Part shown: positions 53,005-62,243 of the stretch, piece after piece
How the letters are laid out: every line of letters begins with the position of its first letter
How positions within the stretch are numbered: the first letter of the stretch is position 1
DNA from: a bacterium GBS-1
Lineage (GTDB): Bacteria > Synergistota > GBS-1
NCBI GenBank assembly: GCA_001443005.1
Contig: LEKQ01000001.1
Coordinates: 62,001 to 126,000, forward strand
Direction: 5' to 3'
DNA: 64,000 nt
Notes under the pieces: generated by a model
Told to the model about the DNA's origin: nothing
Seen by the model: only the letters and a program-made list of their open reading frames with translations
The model's database searches: none
Translations under genes and position numbers: made by a program

Positions 53005-55845
53005 ATGGTACACGACAGAATCATAATAAGAGGAGCAAGAGAACATAACTTAAAGAATATAGATTTGGAAATACCAAAGAACAAGTTAGTGGTTATAACA
53101 GGAGTCTCAGGCTCAGGCAAGTCCTCCTTGGCATTCGATACAATTTACGCTGAAGGTCAGAGAAGATATGTGGAATCGCTTTCGGCATACGCTCGACAGT
53201 TTTTAGGTAGGATGGAGAAGCCAGATGTTGACTCTATAGAAGGGCTTTCTCCCGCAATATCTATAGACCAAAGGGGCATACCCAAAAACCCAAGGTCTAC
53301 CGTCGGAACCATAACAGAAATATACGATTATCTTAGACTTCTATTCGCGAGAATAGGGGTTCCTCATTGTCCTAAATGTGGCAGAAAAATAGAGAAGCAA
53401 ACCATAGACCAAATGGTGGAAAAGATTCTCTCTATACCTGGAAAAACAAAAATTCAAATTTTGTCCCCAATAGTTAGAGGAAGAAAGGGAGAGTTCAAAA
53501 ACCTATTTATAGAGCTCAGAAAGGAAGGTTTCTTAAGAGTTAGAGTAGATGATGCGATCCTCTGGCTTGAAGATGAAATAGCCTTAGATAAAACTAAGAA
53601 GCATGATATAGATGTAGTCATAGATAGGCTCGAAATAAGTAAGGAAAATGAAGGTAGAATCTATGACTCGTTAGAGCAAGCCTTGAGGCTTTCAAAAGGG
53701 CTTGCCTTGATCATTACAGAAGAGGGAAAGGAAATCCTTTTTTCAGAAAGATTCGCTTGTCCTTACTGTGACGTAAGCTTGCCAGAAATTGAACCCAGGT
53801 TATTTTCCTTCAACAGCCCATATGGAGCTTGTCCCGAATGTGAAGGGTTGGGATTCAAAATAGAATTCGCTCCCGATCTTATAGTAGATGAGGAGTTTTC
53901 TATCCTTGAAGGAGCCATAAGGCCCTGGCGAAACAGCAGATACGAAGAATTTTATATTCGTAAGCTTGAATCTATAGCGAAGAAATACAGCTTCTCCTTA
54001 AGCACGCCCTTCAAGGATCTTCCACAGCAAGTGAAAGACCTTATACTTTATGGCTCAAATGAAGTCTTTTCCTTTAAATACTACTCCTATGATAGAGTTC
54101 ACGATTATGAGGGATATTTTGAAGGTGTTATCCCTTATCTTAAGAGAAAATACGAGGAGACAGAATCTGAAACAACCAAAGAAGAGCTAGAAAAGTTCAT
54201 GAGATTTAACCCCTGTCCAGCTTGCAAAGGAACGAAGTTAAAAGAAGAAGCTCTTTCTATTAAGATAGGAAATAAAAATATCTATGAGTTAACTTGCATG
54301 TCAATAAGAGATCTTAAAAGCTTTCTGGAAGGACTTGAACTTAACGAACGAGATAGAACCATCGCCCACCTTCCCATAAAGGAAATCTTATCCAGGTTAG
54401 AGTTTCTGATAAATGTTGGTGTAGACTATCTCACCTTAGCAAGACCGGGTTATACACTATCAGGTGGAGAAGCTCAAAGGATAAGATTAGCTACCCAGAT
54501 AGGATCAGGGCTAACTGGTGTTCTCTATGTACTTGATGAACCTACAGTTGGACTCCATCCAAGAGACACCGAAAAGCTACTTAACATGCTTGAGAAGCTT
54601 AGGGATATAGGTAATACCTTAATAGTAGTTGAACACGACGAAAGCACTATAAGAAGAGCAGATTATGTAATAGAGCTAGGACCAGGTGCAGGAATTCATG
54701 GCGGCGAAGTTGTATATCAAGGCCCCATTGATGGGTTATTAAACCATGAAAGATCTATCACCGGAGCTTATCTTTCCGGCAGAAAAAGGATACCAATCCC
54801 ATCCTATAGAAGGAGACCTTCAAAGAAAAAGTTAATCATAAGGGGTGCTCGTCACTACAATCTGAAAAACATAGACGTAATGATTCCCCTCGGCTTATTC
54901 GTATGTGTAACAGGTGTATCCGGAGCAGGGAAAAGCACCTTAGTGTACGAGATACTTTATAAAGCTCTCGCACGAAAGCTTTACCGCTCACCTGAGCTAC
55001 CTGGAGAACACGACTCAATAGAAGGTCTAGAGAACATAGACAAGGTTGTAGTCATTGATCAAAGTCCTATAGGGAGAACACCCAGGTCTAACCCAGCTAC
55101 ATATACTGGTGCCTTTACACCAATAAGAGAGTTTTTTGCATCACTCCCCGAAGCAAAGATTAGAGGATACGAACCTGGAAGGTTCAGCTTCAATGTTAAA
55201 GGTGGAAGGTGTGAAGCTTGTCAAGGCCAAGGTATCATAAAGATAGAGATGCAGTTCCTCCCTGATGTCTACATAACTTGTGAAGTCTGCAAAGGAAAGA
55301 GGTATAACAAGGAGACGCTAGAGGTTAAATATAAGGGAAAGGATATCAATGATGTGTTGGAAATGAGCGTAGATGAAGCCATGGGGTTCTTCTCCAACAT
55401 ACCATCTATAGTTAGAAAGCTTAGACTATTAAGCGACGTAGGGTTGGGTTACATAAAGCTTGGGCAACCAGCCCCAACCCTATCTGGGGGAGAAGCTCAA
55501 AGGGTCAAGCTCGCTGCAGAGCTATCTAAAAAGCCCACAGGAAAGACCCTTTATATACTCGATGAACCCACAACAGGGTTACACTTCGCAGATGTAGAAA
55601 GGCTCATCAAAGTCTTACAGAGATTGGTAGAAGGTGGAAATACGGTTCTAGTTATAGAGCATAATTTAGAGGTAATTAAGGTTGCAGATTACGTAATAGA
55701 TCTTGGTCCTGAGGGAGGAGAGAAGGGGGGATATCTTGTAGCCTGTGGCTCCCCGGAAGAGATAGCCATGTGCGAGCATTCCTACACAGGTAGATTTTTA
55801 AAAAAGATCTTAGGAAATGAAAGGTTATGTAAAGAAAGCGCTTAA
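53005..55845 (+). CDS. uvrA: Excinuclease ABC subunit A
   Basis: 946 residues. Two ABC ATPase halves: Walker [10 protein letters not shown] (33-41) and GVSGAGKST, and two LSGGEAQR signatures. Zinc-finger Cys pairs occur in [18 protein letters not shown] and CEACQGQG...[23 protein letters not shown] lies in the UvrB-binding region. It finds bulky DNA lesions and loads UvrB. ATG 53005 has only a weak A-rich upstream region. No uvrC is in the window. Confidence 0.97.
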   Translation: MVHDRIIIRGAREHNLKNIDLEIPKNKLVVITGVSGSGKSSLAFDTIYAEGQRRYVESLSAYARQFLGRMEKPDVDSIEGLSPAISIDQRGIPKNPRSTVGTITEIYDYLRLLFARIGVPHCPKCGRKIEKQTIDQMVEKILSIPGKTKIQILSPIVRGRKGEFKNLFIELRKEGFLRVRVDDAILWLEDEIALDKTKKHDIDVVIDRLEISKENEGRIYDSLEQALRLSKGLALIITEEGKEILFSERFACPYCDVSLPEIEPRLFSFNSPYGACPECEGLGFKIEFAPDLIVDEEFSILEGAIRPWRNSRYEEFYIRKLESIAKKYSFSLSTPFKDLPQQVKDLILYGSNEVFSFKYYSYDRVHDYEGYFEGVIPYLKRKYEETESETTKEELEKFMRFNPCPACKGTKLKEEALSIKIGNKNIYELTCMSIRDLKSFLEGLELNERDRTIAHLPIKEILSRLEFLINVGVDYLTLARPGYTLSGGEAQRIRLATQIGSGLTGVLYVLDEPTVGLHPRDTEKLLNMLEKLRDIGNTLIVVEHDESTIRRADYVIELGPGAGIHGGEVVYQGPIDGLLNHERSITGAYLSGRKRIPIPSYRRRPSKKKLIIRGARHYNLKNIDVMIPLGLFVCVTGVSGAGKSTLVYEILYKALARKLYRSPELPGEHDSIEGLENIDKVVVIDQSPIGRTPRSNPATYTGAFTPIREFFASLPEAKIRGYEPGRFSFNVKGGRCEACQGQGIIKIEMQFLPDVYITCEVCKGKRYNKETLEVKYKGKDINDVLEMSVDEAMGFFSNIPSIVRKLRLLSDVGLGYIKLGQPAPTLSGGEAQRVKLAAELSKKPTGKTLYILDEPTTGLHFADVERLIKVLQRLVEGGNTVLVIEHNLEVIKVADYVIDLGPEGGEKGGYLVACGSPEEIAMCEHSYTGRFLKKILGNERLCKESA

Positions 55846-55864
55846 GGAGGCTTAATTTTCCTGA

Positions 55865-56575
55865 ATGATAAAGGAAGAAATAATATACGGATTACATGCA
55901 GTTGAAGAGTTTGTATCCTCCTATCCTGAAAAGGTTAATAAGGTTCTCCTATCCTCGCCAAGACCTAACCTTGAAAGGCTATTGAGAACCTTAGGGGTTC
56001 CTTTCCAAAAGGCTCCTCTATCGAGAATAGAAAGCTTGTGCCCTAAGGTAAACCATCAGGGTGTAATAGCTCTAGTTTCACCCTTACCCTACCATGATAT
56101 TGAAGACATATCCTCAGAGGAAAAAATAATTTTAGCCTTAGATGGTATCGAAGACCCTCAAAACGTAGGAGCCATCCTTAGAACAGCGGAAGCCGCCGGA
56201 ATAAAAAGCGTAATAATACCTTCCCGTCGATCCGCTCCCATAACATCCACCGCCATAAAGGCATCTAGCGGTGCAGCGATTAGACTAAAAGTAATAAGAA
56301 CCAATAGCCTTCCATCTACACTAGAAAAGCTTAAAGGAAAAGGTTTTTGGATAGTTGGAAGCGAGATAAACGGGGCGCTCAGATATGATACAGTGGATTA
56401 CCCATTCCCATCAATATTAGTTTTAGGGAGCGAAGGGAAAGGAATACATCGCACTATCCAAAAACTCTGCGATCTAACGGTTTTTATACCTATATATGGA
56501 AAGGTTCAGTCCTTAAACGTATCAGTTGCAGCTGGTATAATACTTTATGAGATGCTAAAAAAGATTAAGAATTAA
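55865..56575 (+). CDS. rlmB: 23S rRNA 2'-O-methyltransferase, RlmB/TrmH (SPOUT) family
   Basis: 236 residues. N-terminal L30e-like substrate domain (IIYGLHAVEEFV, VNHQGVIALVSP). SPOUT domain with ALDGIEDPQNVGAILRTAEAAGI, ILVLGSEGKGIHR and IPIYGKVQSLNVSVAAGIILYE (knot and SAM site). It probably methylates the Gm2251-equivalent base of 23S rRNA. It ends overlapping the polX stop by 11 bases. Confidence 0.9.
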   Translation: MIKEEIIYGLHAVEEFVSSYPEKVNKVLLSSPRPNLERLLRTLGVPFQKAPLSRIESLCPKVNHQGVIALVSPLPYHDIEDISSEEKIILALDGIEDPQNVGAILRTAEAAGIKSVIIPSRRSAPITSTAIKASSGAAIRLKVIRTNSLPSTLEKLKGKGFWIVGSEINGALRYDTVDYPFPSILVLGSEGKGIHRTIQKLCDLTVFIPIYGKVQSLNVSVAAGIILYEMLKKIKN

Positions 56576-58280
56576 GCCACTTAATAAGCTCATCAACTTC
56601 CCATGCGTTTATAACATCCTCTTTTTCTATCCATCCTCTTCGCGCAGTCGCAACCCCAAAGACCATAAAGTCCAGCTGCCCAAAAGTATGAGCATCAGTG
56701 TTTATGGCTAACTTAACTCCTGACTCCTTTGCTATCTTTGCGTTCACATCGTTCAAATCCAACCTTTGAGGATAGGCGTTTATCTCCAGGGCTACACCTT
56801 CTTCCCTAGCCTTTTGAATTACAGTCATTATATCCACAGGATAGCCATTCCTCTCCTCCAATAATCGCCCTGTGGGATGACCAAGTATATCAACATAAGG
56901 ATTGGAAAGGGCCTTACAGATTCTATGGGTCATCTCTTCCTGAGACATGTTAAAGCCCGAGTGAACGGAAGCAATGACGATATCAAGCTTCGAGAGAATT
57001 TCATTTGGAAGGTCAAGGCTCCCATCTTGGAGTATATCAACTTCTATCCCTGCAAAAATCTTTATACTATTATAGCGTTGTTGAATACTCCTTATCTCCT
57101 CTATTTGACTCAACAATCGTTCTTCATCTAAACCCCGAGCAACTCCAAGAGATTTAGAATGATCCGTTATAGCAATATATTTATAACCCTTCTCTATAGC
57201 CTTTTGAATGAGCTCTTCTACTGTATGAGCTCCGTCGCTCCATTTAGAGTGGATGTGAAGATCCCCCTTGATATCGCTTAGTTCTAAAAGCTTGGGAAGT
57301 CTCCCCTCAAGCGCAGCCTCTATTTCTCCTCTATCTTCTCTTAACTCCGGTGGTATCCAAACTAATCCTAAAGCTTCATAAACTTCCTCTTCGGTATAAC
57401 CAGCTATCTTTTCATTACTGCTCTCTTTAAAAACCCCATATTCACTAACCTTAAGTCCCCTTTTCACAGCTATTTGTCTTAGGTGAATGTTATGATTCTT
57501 AGAACCAGTAAAATATTGAAGCGCAGCACCAAAGCTTTCTTCAGGAACTACCCTTAAATCTATCTGAAATGCATCCTTAGTCAAGATGCTCGACTTTGTA
57601 GGACCCATGCCAAGGACTTCCATAACAAAAGGAAAAGATACAAATCTCTCCATCACATCCATAGGTTCAGTTGAAACCACAAGTATATCAAGATCCTTAA
57701 CGGTGTCCTTCATTCGCCTTAAAGAGCCAGCAGGACTTATCCTCCTGACAGAAGGGGACTCCTTAAGCCTATTAATTATCTCTTGTGCTAAAGGAAGGAT
57801 TCTTCCCAGGGATCTCCGCTCCCTACTTTTCCTCCAAAGAAGGATTCCCTTTAAGATCTTCTCTTCAGTTTTAGCTCCCACACCTGGGAGTCCTGCCAAC
57901 ATCCCCTTTCGCGCCGCTTCCTCCAAATCTCCTATACTCTTTACCCCTAATCTCTCATAAAACAGCTTCGCCTTCTTCGGACCTACACCGGGGATGGAAA
58001 GCAACTCAAGAAGACCTAAGGGTACCTCCTTTTTGAGCTTCTCATGATCTGATATCCTACCTGTTTCGATGAACTCCATTATCTTAGAAGCTAAGTCCTT
58101 ACCTATACCTGGAATTTCCGTGAGTCTACCCTTCCTGGTTAGCTCCTCTATATCCTCGCTTAAGGCTTCTAGATTCTGAGCTGCCTTTCTATAAGCTCTT
58201 ATTTTGAAAGGGTTTTCTCCTTTTATCTCAAGAATATCAGCTATTTCATTAAATACCTTTGCTATCTCTATATTCTTCAG
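56565..58280 (-). CDS. polX: Family X DNA polymerase with PHP nuclease domain
   Basis: 571 residues from a CTG start. The N-terminal 8-kDa domain has EIKGENPFKIRAYRKAAQNLEAL and the helix-hairpin-helix IPGIGKDLASKI; the nucleotidyltransferase region has PAGSLRRMKDTVKDLDILV. The C-terminal PHP domain has GDLHIHSKWSDG, AITDHSKS, HPTGRLL and NTDAHTFG. It fills gaps in base-excision repair and trims 3' ends. The first ordinary start, ATG 58079, would remove the first 67 residues. Upstream the frame is open to a TGA at 58286, and CTG 58280 sits 6 bases after AGGAGGGG exactly where the family's first Met aligns. Confidence 0.92.
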   Translation of the reverse strand: MKNIEIAKVFNEIADILEIKGENPFKIRAYRKAAQNLEALSEDIEELTRKGRLTEIPGIGKDLASKIMEFIETGRISDHEKLKKEVPLGLLELLSIPGVGPKKAKLFYERLGVKSIGDLEEAARKGMLAGLPGVGAKTEEKILKGILLWRKSRERRSLGRILPLAQEIINRLKESPSVRRISPAGSLRRMKDTVKDLDILVVSTEPMDVMERFVSFPFVMEVLGMGPTKSSILTKDAFQIDLRVVPEESFGAALQYFTGSKNHNIHLRQIAVKRGLKVSEYGVFKESSNEKIAGYTEEEVYEALGLVWIPPELREDRGEIEAALEGRLPKLLELSDIKGDLHIHSKWSDGAHTVEELIQKAIEKGYKYIAITDHSKSLGVARGLDEERLLSQIEEIRSIQQRYNSIKIFAGIEVDILQDGSLDLPNEILSKLDIVIASVHSGFNMSQEEMTHRICKALSNPYVDILGHPTGRLLEERNGYPVDIMTVIQKAREEGVALEINAYPQRLDLNDVNAKIAKESGVKLAINTDAHTFGQLDFMVFGVATARRGWIEKEDVINAWEVDELIKWLNS

Positions 58281-58283
58281 GCT

Positions 58284-59078
58284 TCACCCCTCCTTCAAAA
58301 GTATCTCTATAATCCTTAAAAAGGCCTTAGAAGCCTCGCTCTGAGGGTCAAGCCTAAGAATAGTTCTTCCGCTATCGCTCCACTCCACTATCCTCGGGTC
58401 GAAAGGGATTCTCCCCAGAAATCTCAAACCCCACTCCTTAGCAGCCTTTTCTCCACCTCCCTTACCAAAAAGATCGATCTCATTCCCACAGTGAGGACAC
58501 CTGAACCCACTCATATTTTCCACTATTCCCATTATAGGTATATTAAGCTCCTTAGCAAAGTTCACGGCTTTCTCAACATCCAATAAAGCAACCTCTTGTG
58601 GAGTCGTCACTACTATCATTCCATCAAGTTTCCCAAGAATATAAGCTAAACTCAAGGCTTCGTCTCCCGTTCCAGGAGGAAGATCTATGATGAAAAAGTC
58701 GCATTTTCCCCAATCTACATCCCCTAAAAACTGTTCTATAGCTTTCATCTTGAGGGGACCTCTCCATATAACAGGAGTCCCCCTGTCTTTAAGAAGAAAT
58801 GCCATAGATACTACCTTAAGGTTTTCTCCCACACTAACCGGCTTTATTTTATCCCTCTCGAGGCTTAAAAGACCACTCTCCACACCAATTATCTTAGGAA
58901 TATCTGGACCATGAATATCAAGGTCAAGCAAACTAACCTTCTTACCTTCCATAGCTAGACCAAGAGCGATATTTGCTGCTACCGTGCTCTTCCCCACGCC
59001 TCCCTTTCCACTTATTATGGCTATTTTTTTACCAACTTCCTTTAGGTTCTCCGCAACCTTTTTCTGATAATCCTCCAT
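58284..59078 (-). CDS. mrp: Mrp/ApbC-family iron-sulphur carrier ATPase
   Basis: 264 residues. Deviant Walker A SGKGGVGKST (23-32), LDLDIHGPDIPKI, DLPPGTGDEALS and the cluster-binding pair CPHC in GFRCPHCGNEIDLFG. It carries 4Fe-4S clusters to target enzymes. The N-terminal DUF59 domain of some Mrp proteins is absent. AAGGAGG lies 11 bases before ATG 59078. Its last codons form the Shine-Dalgarno of polX, so the two are coupled. Confidence 0.94.
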   Translation of the reverse strand: MEDYQKKVAENLKEVGKKIAIISGKGGVGKSTVAANIALGLAMEGKKVSLLDLDIHGPDIPKIIGVESGLLSLERDKIKPVSVGENLKVVSMAFLLKDRGTPVIWRGPLKMKAIEQFLGDVDWGKCDFFIIDLPPGTGDEALSLAYILGKLDGMIVVTTPQEVALLDVEKAVNFAKELNIPIMGIVENMSGFRCPHCGNEIDLFGKGGGEKAAKEWGLRFLGRIPFDPRIVEWSDSGRTILRLDPQSEASKAFLRIIEILLKEG

Positions 59079-59097
59079 CGTCTCGTTTACCTCCTTA

Positions 59098-61224
59098 TCA
59101 GCTTTTAATCTTGTACTTCTTCAGTAACTCCTGGAATTTTTTCTCTATCTCATCCATTTCCTCATTTTTACCTTTCTGATTCCCTTCATTCTTAGGCTTA
59201 ATGGACTGAGGAGGAACTTTGTCCTGAGGGTAGAGGAAAGTATTATCCTGAGGGCTTCTTCCCCCACCGTGAATATCACAGCTCTCCATAGGTTCGGTTC
59301 CCCTTATAAAGGCCTGTTCTATAACATTTGGGCAAGAGAAGGTAGGAAGCTTACCAGATTGAGCACAAACCTTAACGAAAGTTATATTTTCAGGTATAGG
59401 AAAATCACTCGGAGGAACATTCTTAAGAGCTTTCTCCATGAAATCCTTCCATATAGGAGCAGCTATCCTTCCTCCCGTAGCTTCATTCTTACCTAAAGGG
59501 GTACAATCATCATTTCCAATGTAAACTGCCGCAACTAAATCAGGAGTAAACCCTACAAACCAAGCATCTATGAAGTTATCCGTTGTTCCAGTTTTTCCAC
59601 CACAAGGTCTGTTTAATCTCGCTCTTACGCCTGTACCTCTAGTCACAACGTGCCTCATCATGTCTACCATAAGATAAGCAGTCTCTTCCTTAATAGCTCT
59701 TTCGAAAGTAGGGGAGTTCTTTTCAAGGAGCTTCCCATCCTTATCTCTTACTTCAAGTATAGCTATTGGCTTAACTCTATAACCACCATTGGCAATACAA
59801 GCATAGGCAACTGCCATCTCCAAAGGTGTAACACTCGCTGACCCCAAAGCTATAGACAAATCATTGGGAAGAGAACTCTCTATCCCCATCTTTTTAGCAT
59901 AATCTATTATAGTTCGAGGTTTTATCTCTTGAGCCACCTTAACAGCTACAACGTTATAGGAGAACTCAAAAGCTTCTCTCAAGGTGACCCACCCATGAAA
60001 CTTGCCGTCATAATTAACCGGCTTCCATCCGTTGGGAAACTCTATCGGTGAGTCCTCCACGAGGGTGCTCTCTGTAAATCCATTTTCAAAGGCAGCTGTA
60101 TAAACTATAGCTTTAAAGGATGAACCAGGTTGCCTTCGCGCCTGAACCGCTCTATTAAACTGGCTTCTCTTGAAATCCTTACCACCAACCATGGCTTTTA
60201 TAAAGCCAGTTTTAGGATCCAAAGCTACCAAAGCAGCTTCTGCTGGAGCTTTGCTGATCGCTTCTTCTGCGTAAGCTTGAAGATCAAGATCCAAGGTAGT
60301 GTAAACTCTAAGCCCTCCTCTATAAACCTGTTTAGCTCCATAATCTTCCAAGAGCTTCTTAAGAACGAAACTAACAAAATAAGGGGCTTTCCAATCTCTA
60401 ATTTCCTTAGTTCCTGAAAAGATGAGATTCTCGCTTAAAGCCTTCTCTGCCTCTTCTTTAGATATGTACCCCAGCAGTTCCATCCTTCTTATCACATATC
60501 TCATCCTTGAAAGAGCCCTATCCAGGTTTCTGTAAGGGGAGTATATTTCTGGAGCCTTAATCAACGCTGCTAAAAGGGCACACTCCGCTGTTGAAAGCTC
60601 CCAAACGTTTTTACCAAAGTAGGTTTTCGCAGCCGCCTGTACACCATAGGCACCATGTCCCAAATATATCTCATTTAAGTAAAGTTCTAATATCTCATCT
60701 TTAGAATAACTATTTTCTATCTTAAAAGCAAGCATCATCTCTTTAATCTTTCTTTCCAAAGTCTTACTCGGTGTTAAAAAGAGATTCTTCGCAAGCTGCT
60801 GAGTTATAGTGCTTCCTCCCTCAACTATCTTGCCGCTTTTAAGATTAGACCATAGGGCTCTCAATATACCTCTAACGTTGATCCCCTCATGATAGTAAAA
60901 TTCGCTATCTTCAGAAGCTAAAACCGCGTAAATTAAATTTTTAGGAACTTTGTCTAACGGAACCCATATCCTGTTTTCTTCAAAAAGATTAGCTATCACC
61001 ACTCCTTTACAATCGTATATGTGTGTTGTAAGGCTAGGTTCATACCTTTTAAGCAACGAAACATCGGGTAAGCTCCGATACCAAAAAACCAATACGCCAC
61101 CTACTACTCCTAAAAACGTGCCTATAACAACCAAAAGTGTGATAACAGCTATCCTTAAAAATCTTCTATAAAAATGGTCTTCTCTAGGCCCTTTTCCTCT
61201 TCTTTCCCTATTATTTCTAGCCAT
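59098..61224 (-). CDS. Class A penicillin-binding protein 1A
   Basis: 708 residues. One membrane anchor (about 23-50); glycosyltransferase domain with SEDSEFYYHEGINVRGI, GGSTITQQLAKNL and EIYLGHGAYGVQAAA; transpeptidase domain with RRQPGSSFKAIVY (active Ser), SYN in EFSYNVVAVK and GKTGTTDN. It polymerises and cross-links peptidoglycan. The tail is Pro/Gln/Lys/Glu-rich and probably unstructured. It leads the minus-strand unit pbp1A-mrp-polX, 19 bases before mrp. Confidence 0.95.
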   Translation of the reverse strand: MARNNRERRGKGPREDHFYRRFLRIAVITLLVVIGTFLGVVGGVLVFWYRSLPDVSLLKRYEPSLTTHIYDCKGVVIANLFEENRIWVPLDKVPKNLIYAVLASEDSEFYYHEGINVRGILRALWSNLKSGKIVEGGSTITQQLAKNLFLTPSKTLERKIKEMMLAFKIENSYSKDEILELYLNEIYLGHGAYGVQAAAKTYFGKNVWELSTAECALLAALIKAPEIYSPYRNLDRALSRMRYVIRRMELLGYISKEEAEKALSENLIFSGTKEIRDWKAPYFVSFVLKKLLEDYGAKQVYRGGLRVYTTLDLDLQAYAEEAISKAPAEAALVALDPKTGFIKAMVGGKDFKRSQFNRAVQARRQPGSSFKAIVYTAAFENGFTESTLVEDSPIEFPNGWKPVNYDGKFHGWVTLREAFEFSYNVVAVKVAQEIKPRTIIDYAKKMGIESSLPNDLSIALGSASVTPLEMAVAYACIANGGYRVKPIAILEVRDKDGKLLEKNSPTFERAIKEETAYLMVDMMRHVVTRGTGVRARLNRPCGGKTGTTDNFIDAWFVGFTPDLVAAVYIGNDDCTPLGKNEATGGRIAAPIWKDFMEKALKNVPPSDFPIPENITFVKVCAQSGKLPTFSCPNVIEQAFIRGTEPMESCDIHGGGRSPQDNTFLYPQDKVPPQSIKPKNEGNQKGKNEEMDEIEKKFQELLKKYKIKS

Positions 61225-61272
61225 AGCTTATCACCGCTTTTAGATTATATCACAATTTACATTAAACCTACC

Positions 61273-61299
61273 TTGACAGAAAAGGAAAAGGAATATAAT
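61273..61299 (+). promoter_or_regulatory. Candidate promoter for the TroA-like gene and glnA
   Basis: TTGACA (61273-61278) and TATAAT (61294-61299) are both perfect, but the spacer is only 15 bases; ATAATC at 61296 would give 17. It is the only promoter-like pair in the gap 61225-61436, which otherwise holds only a possible small frame. Confidence 0.5.
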
Positions 61300-61350
61300 C
61301 TCAGATGGAAAGCTTTAACCAGCAGATGTTATGTTGTGGAAGAAAGGTCA

Positions 61351-61458
61351 ATGGGAAAAGGGTATGATAAAATAGAGAAGTTAGCTATTGAAACTATGCT
61401 CATGAAGTCGTCAAGAGCTAGCCTTAAGAATATAAAATGTTTATTAAATTTGATCTAA
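61351..61458 (+). CDS. Possible small leader ORF (35 residues)
   Basis: An open frame from ATG 61351 encodes a short basic peptide beginning MGKGYDKIEKLAIE and ends at TAA 61458, overlapping the next start. AGAAAGG lies just upstream. There is no recognisable family, and coding is unproven. Confidence 0.2.
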   Translation: MGKGYDKIEKLAIETMLMKSSRASLKNIKCLLNLI

Positions 61459-62219
61459 ACATTAAGTGGAAACTGAAAATAATTGTAAATCTTTTTTTAA
61501 CATTGTGGGCGATCTCTGTCTTTGCTTCACCAAGCGAACCCAATATTAAAGTAGGGGTATCTTGTTCTCTAATAGCTGACATAGTTAAGAACATAGGAGG
61601 TAAAAGGGTAGAAATATCGCTTTTCCCAAATTGGAAAGACTGTAAAGCTATGTTCTGGCTGGGGCCAGAACTTGAACCTAAGATTTTCGAATCGATACAG
61701 AAACTTGGCAACGTCCCACAGGAACGCCTATTAGGCTATATCCCTCGGATCGATGAAAACTACTTTGAGTACTTCGACCCTTTAGCGGTAAAAAGCTTCA
61801 TCTATAGGGTTTCAAAGGTACTTAAATTGTTAGACCCAGCTGGAGAAGGGTATTATCAGAAGAACCTCGCAAGGTACACTACTGCAATAGACGGGAGCTT
61901 TAAGGATGGCAAATGGTCAATATCCAAGTATAAATGTGAAGAAATCTATACTTTATCACCACATTTCTCCTACCTTCTGAGAGCAATCGGTTTAAAGGAG
62001 GTGAGAGTATCCTTAGAAAAGCTCCATTCCTTAAAGGGGATAGTAATTGATGACCCTGATAACCCGATAAAAACGAACATCTCTCCTAAAATCATTTTAG
62101 TAAAGCTTTATTACAACTTAACCCCAGAGATCAAAAGTTATTTAAATCTCTTGAAAGAGAACTTTATATTATTGAGCTTTGCTCTCTCTCACTTAGGAGG
62201 GGAGAAAACAAAAAATTAA
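61437..62219 (+). CDS. TroA/ZnuA-like substrate-binding protein, degenerate
   Basis: 260 residues with a signal peptide (about 1-31, ending VFAS). IKVGVSCSLIADIVKNIGGKRVEISLFPNW matches the start of metal-binding TroA proteins, and FWLGPELEP, FDPLAVKSFIYRVSKVLKLLDP and HFSYLLRAIGL match later parts. The usual DPH metal ligand is replaced by KDCKAM, and the long His-rich loop is missing. No ABC ATPase or permease gene adjoins. It may bind something other than Zn or Mn, or act as a partner protein. It lies 24 bases before glnA. The start at ATG 61437 has a weak Shine-Dalgarno. Confidence 0.7.
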   Translation: MFIKFDLNIKWKLKIIVNLFLTLWAISVFASPSEPNIKVGVSCSLIADIVKNIGGKRVEISLFPNWKDCKAMFWLGPELEPKIFESIQKLGNVPQERLLGYIPRIDENYFEYFDPLAVKSFIYRVSKVLKLLDPAGEGYYQKNLARYTTAIDGSFKDGKWSISKYKCEEIYTLSPHFSYLLRAIGLKEVRVSLEKLHSLKGIVIDDPDNPIKTNISPKIILVKLYYNLTPEIKSYLNLLKENFILLSFALSHLGGEKTKN

Positions 62220-62243
62220 AGATATGTAAGGGAGGGAAAAGGA

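Noticed and set aside
61174-61350. Upstream extension of the small frame before the TroA-like gene
   Set aside because: It would start inside the divergent pbp1A gene and shows no coding signs; only the 3' part has a possible ribosome site.
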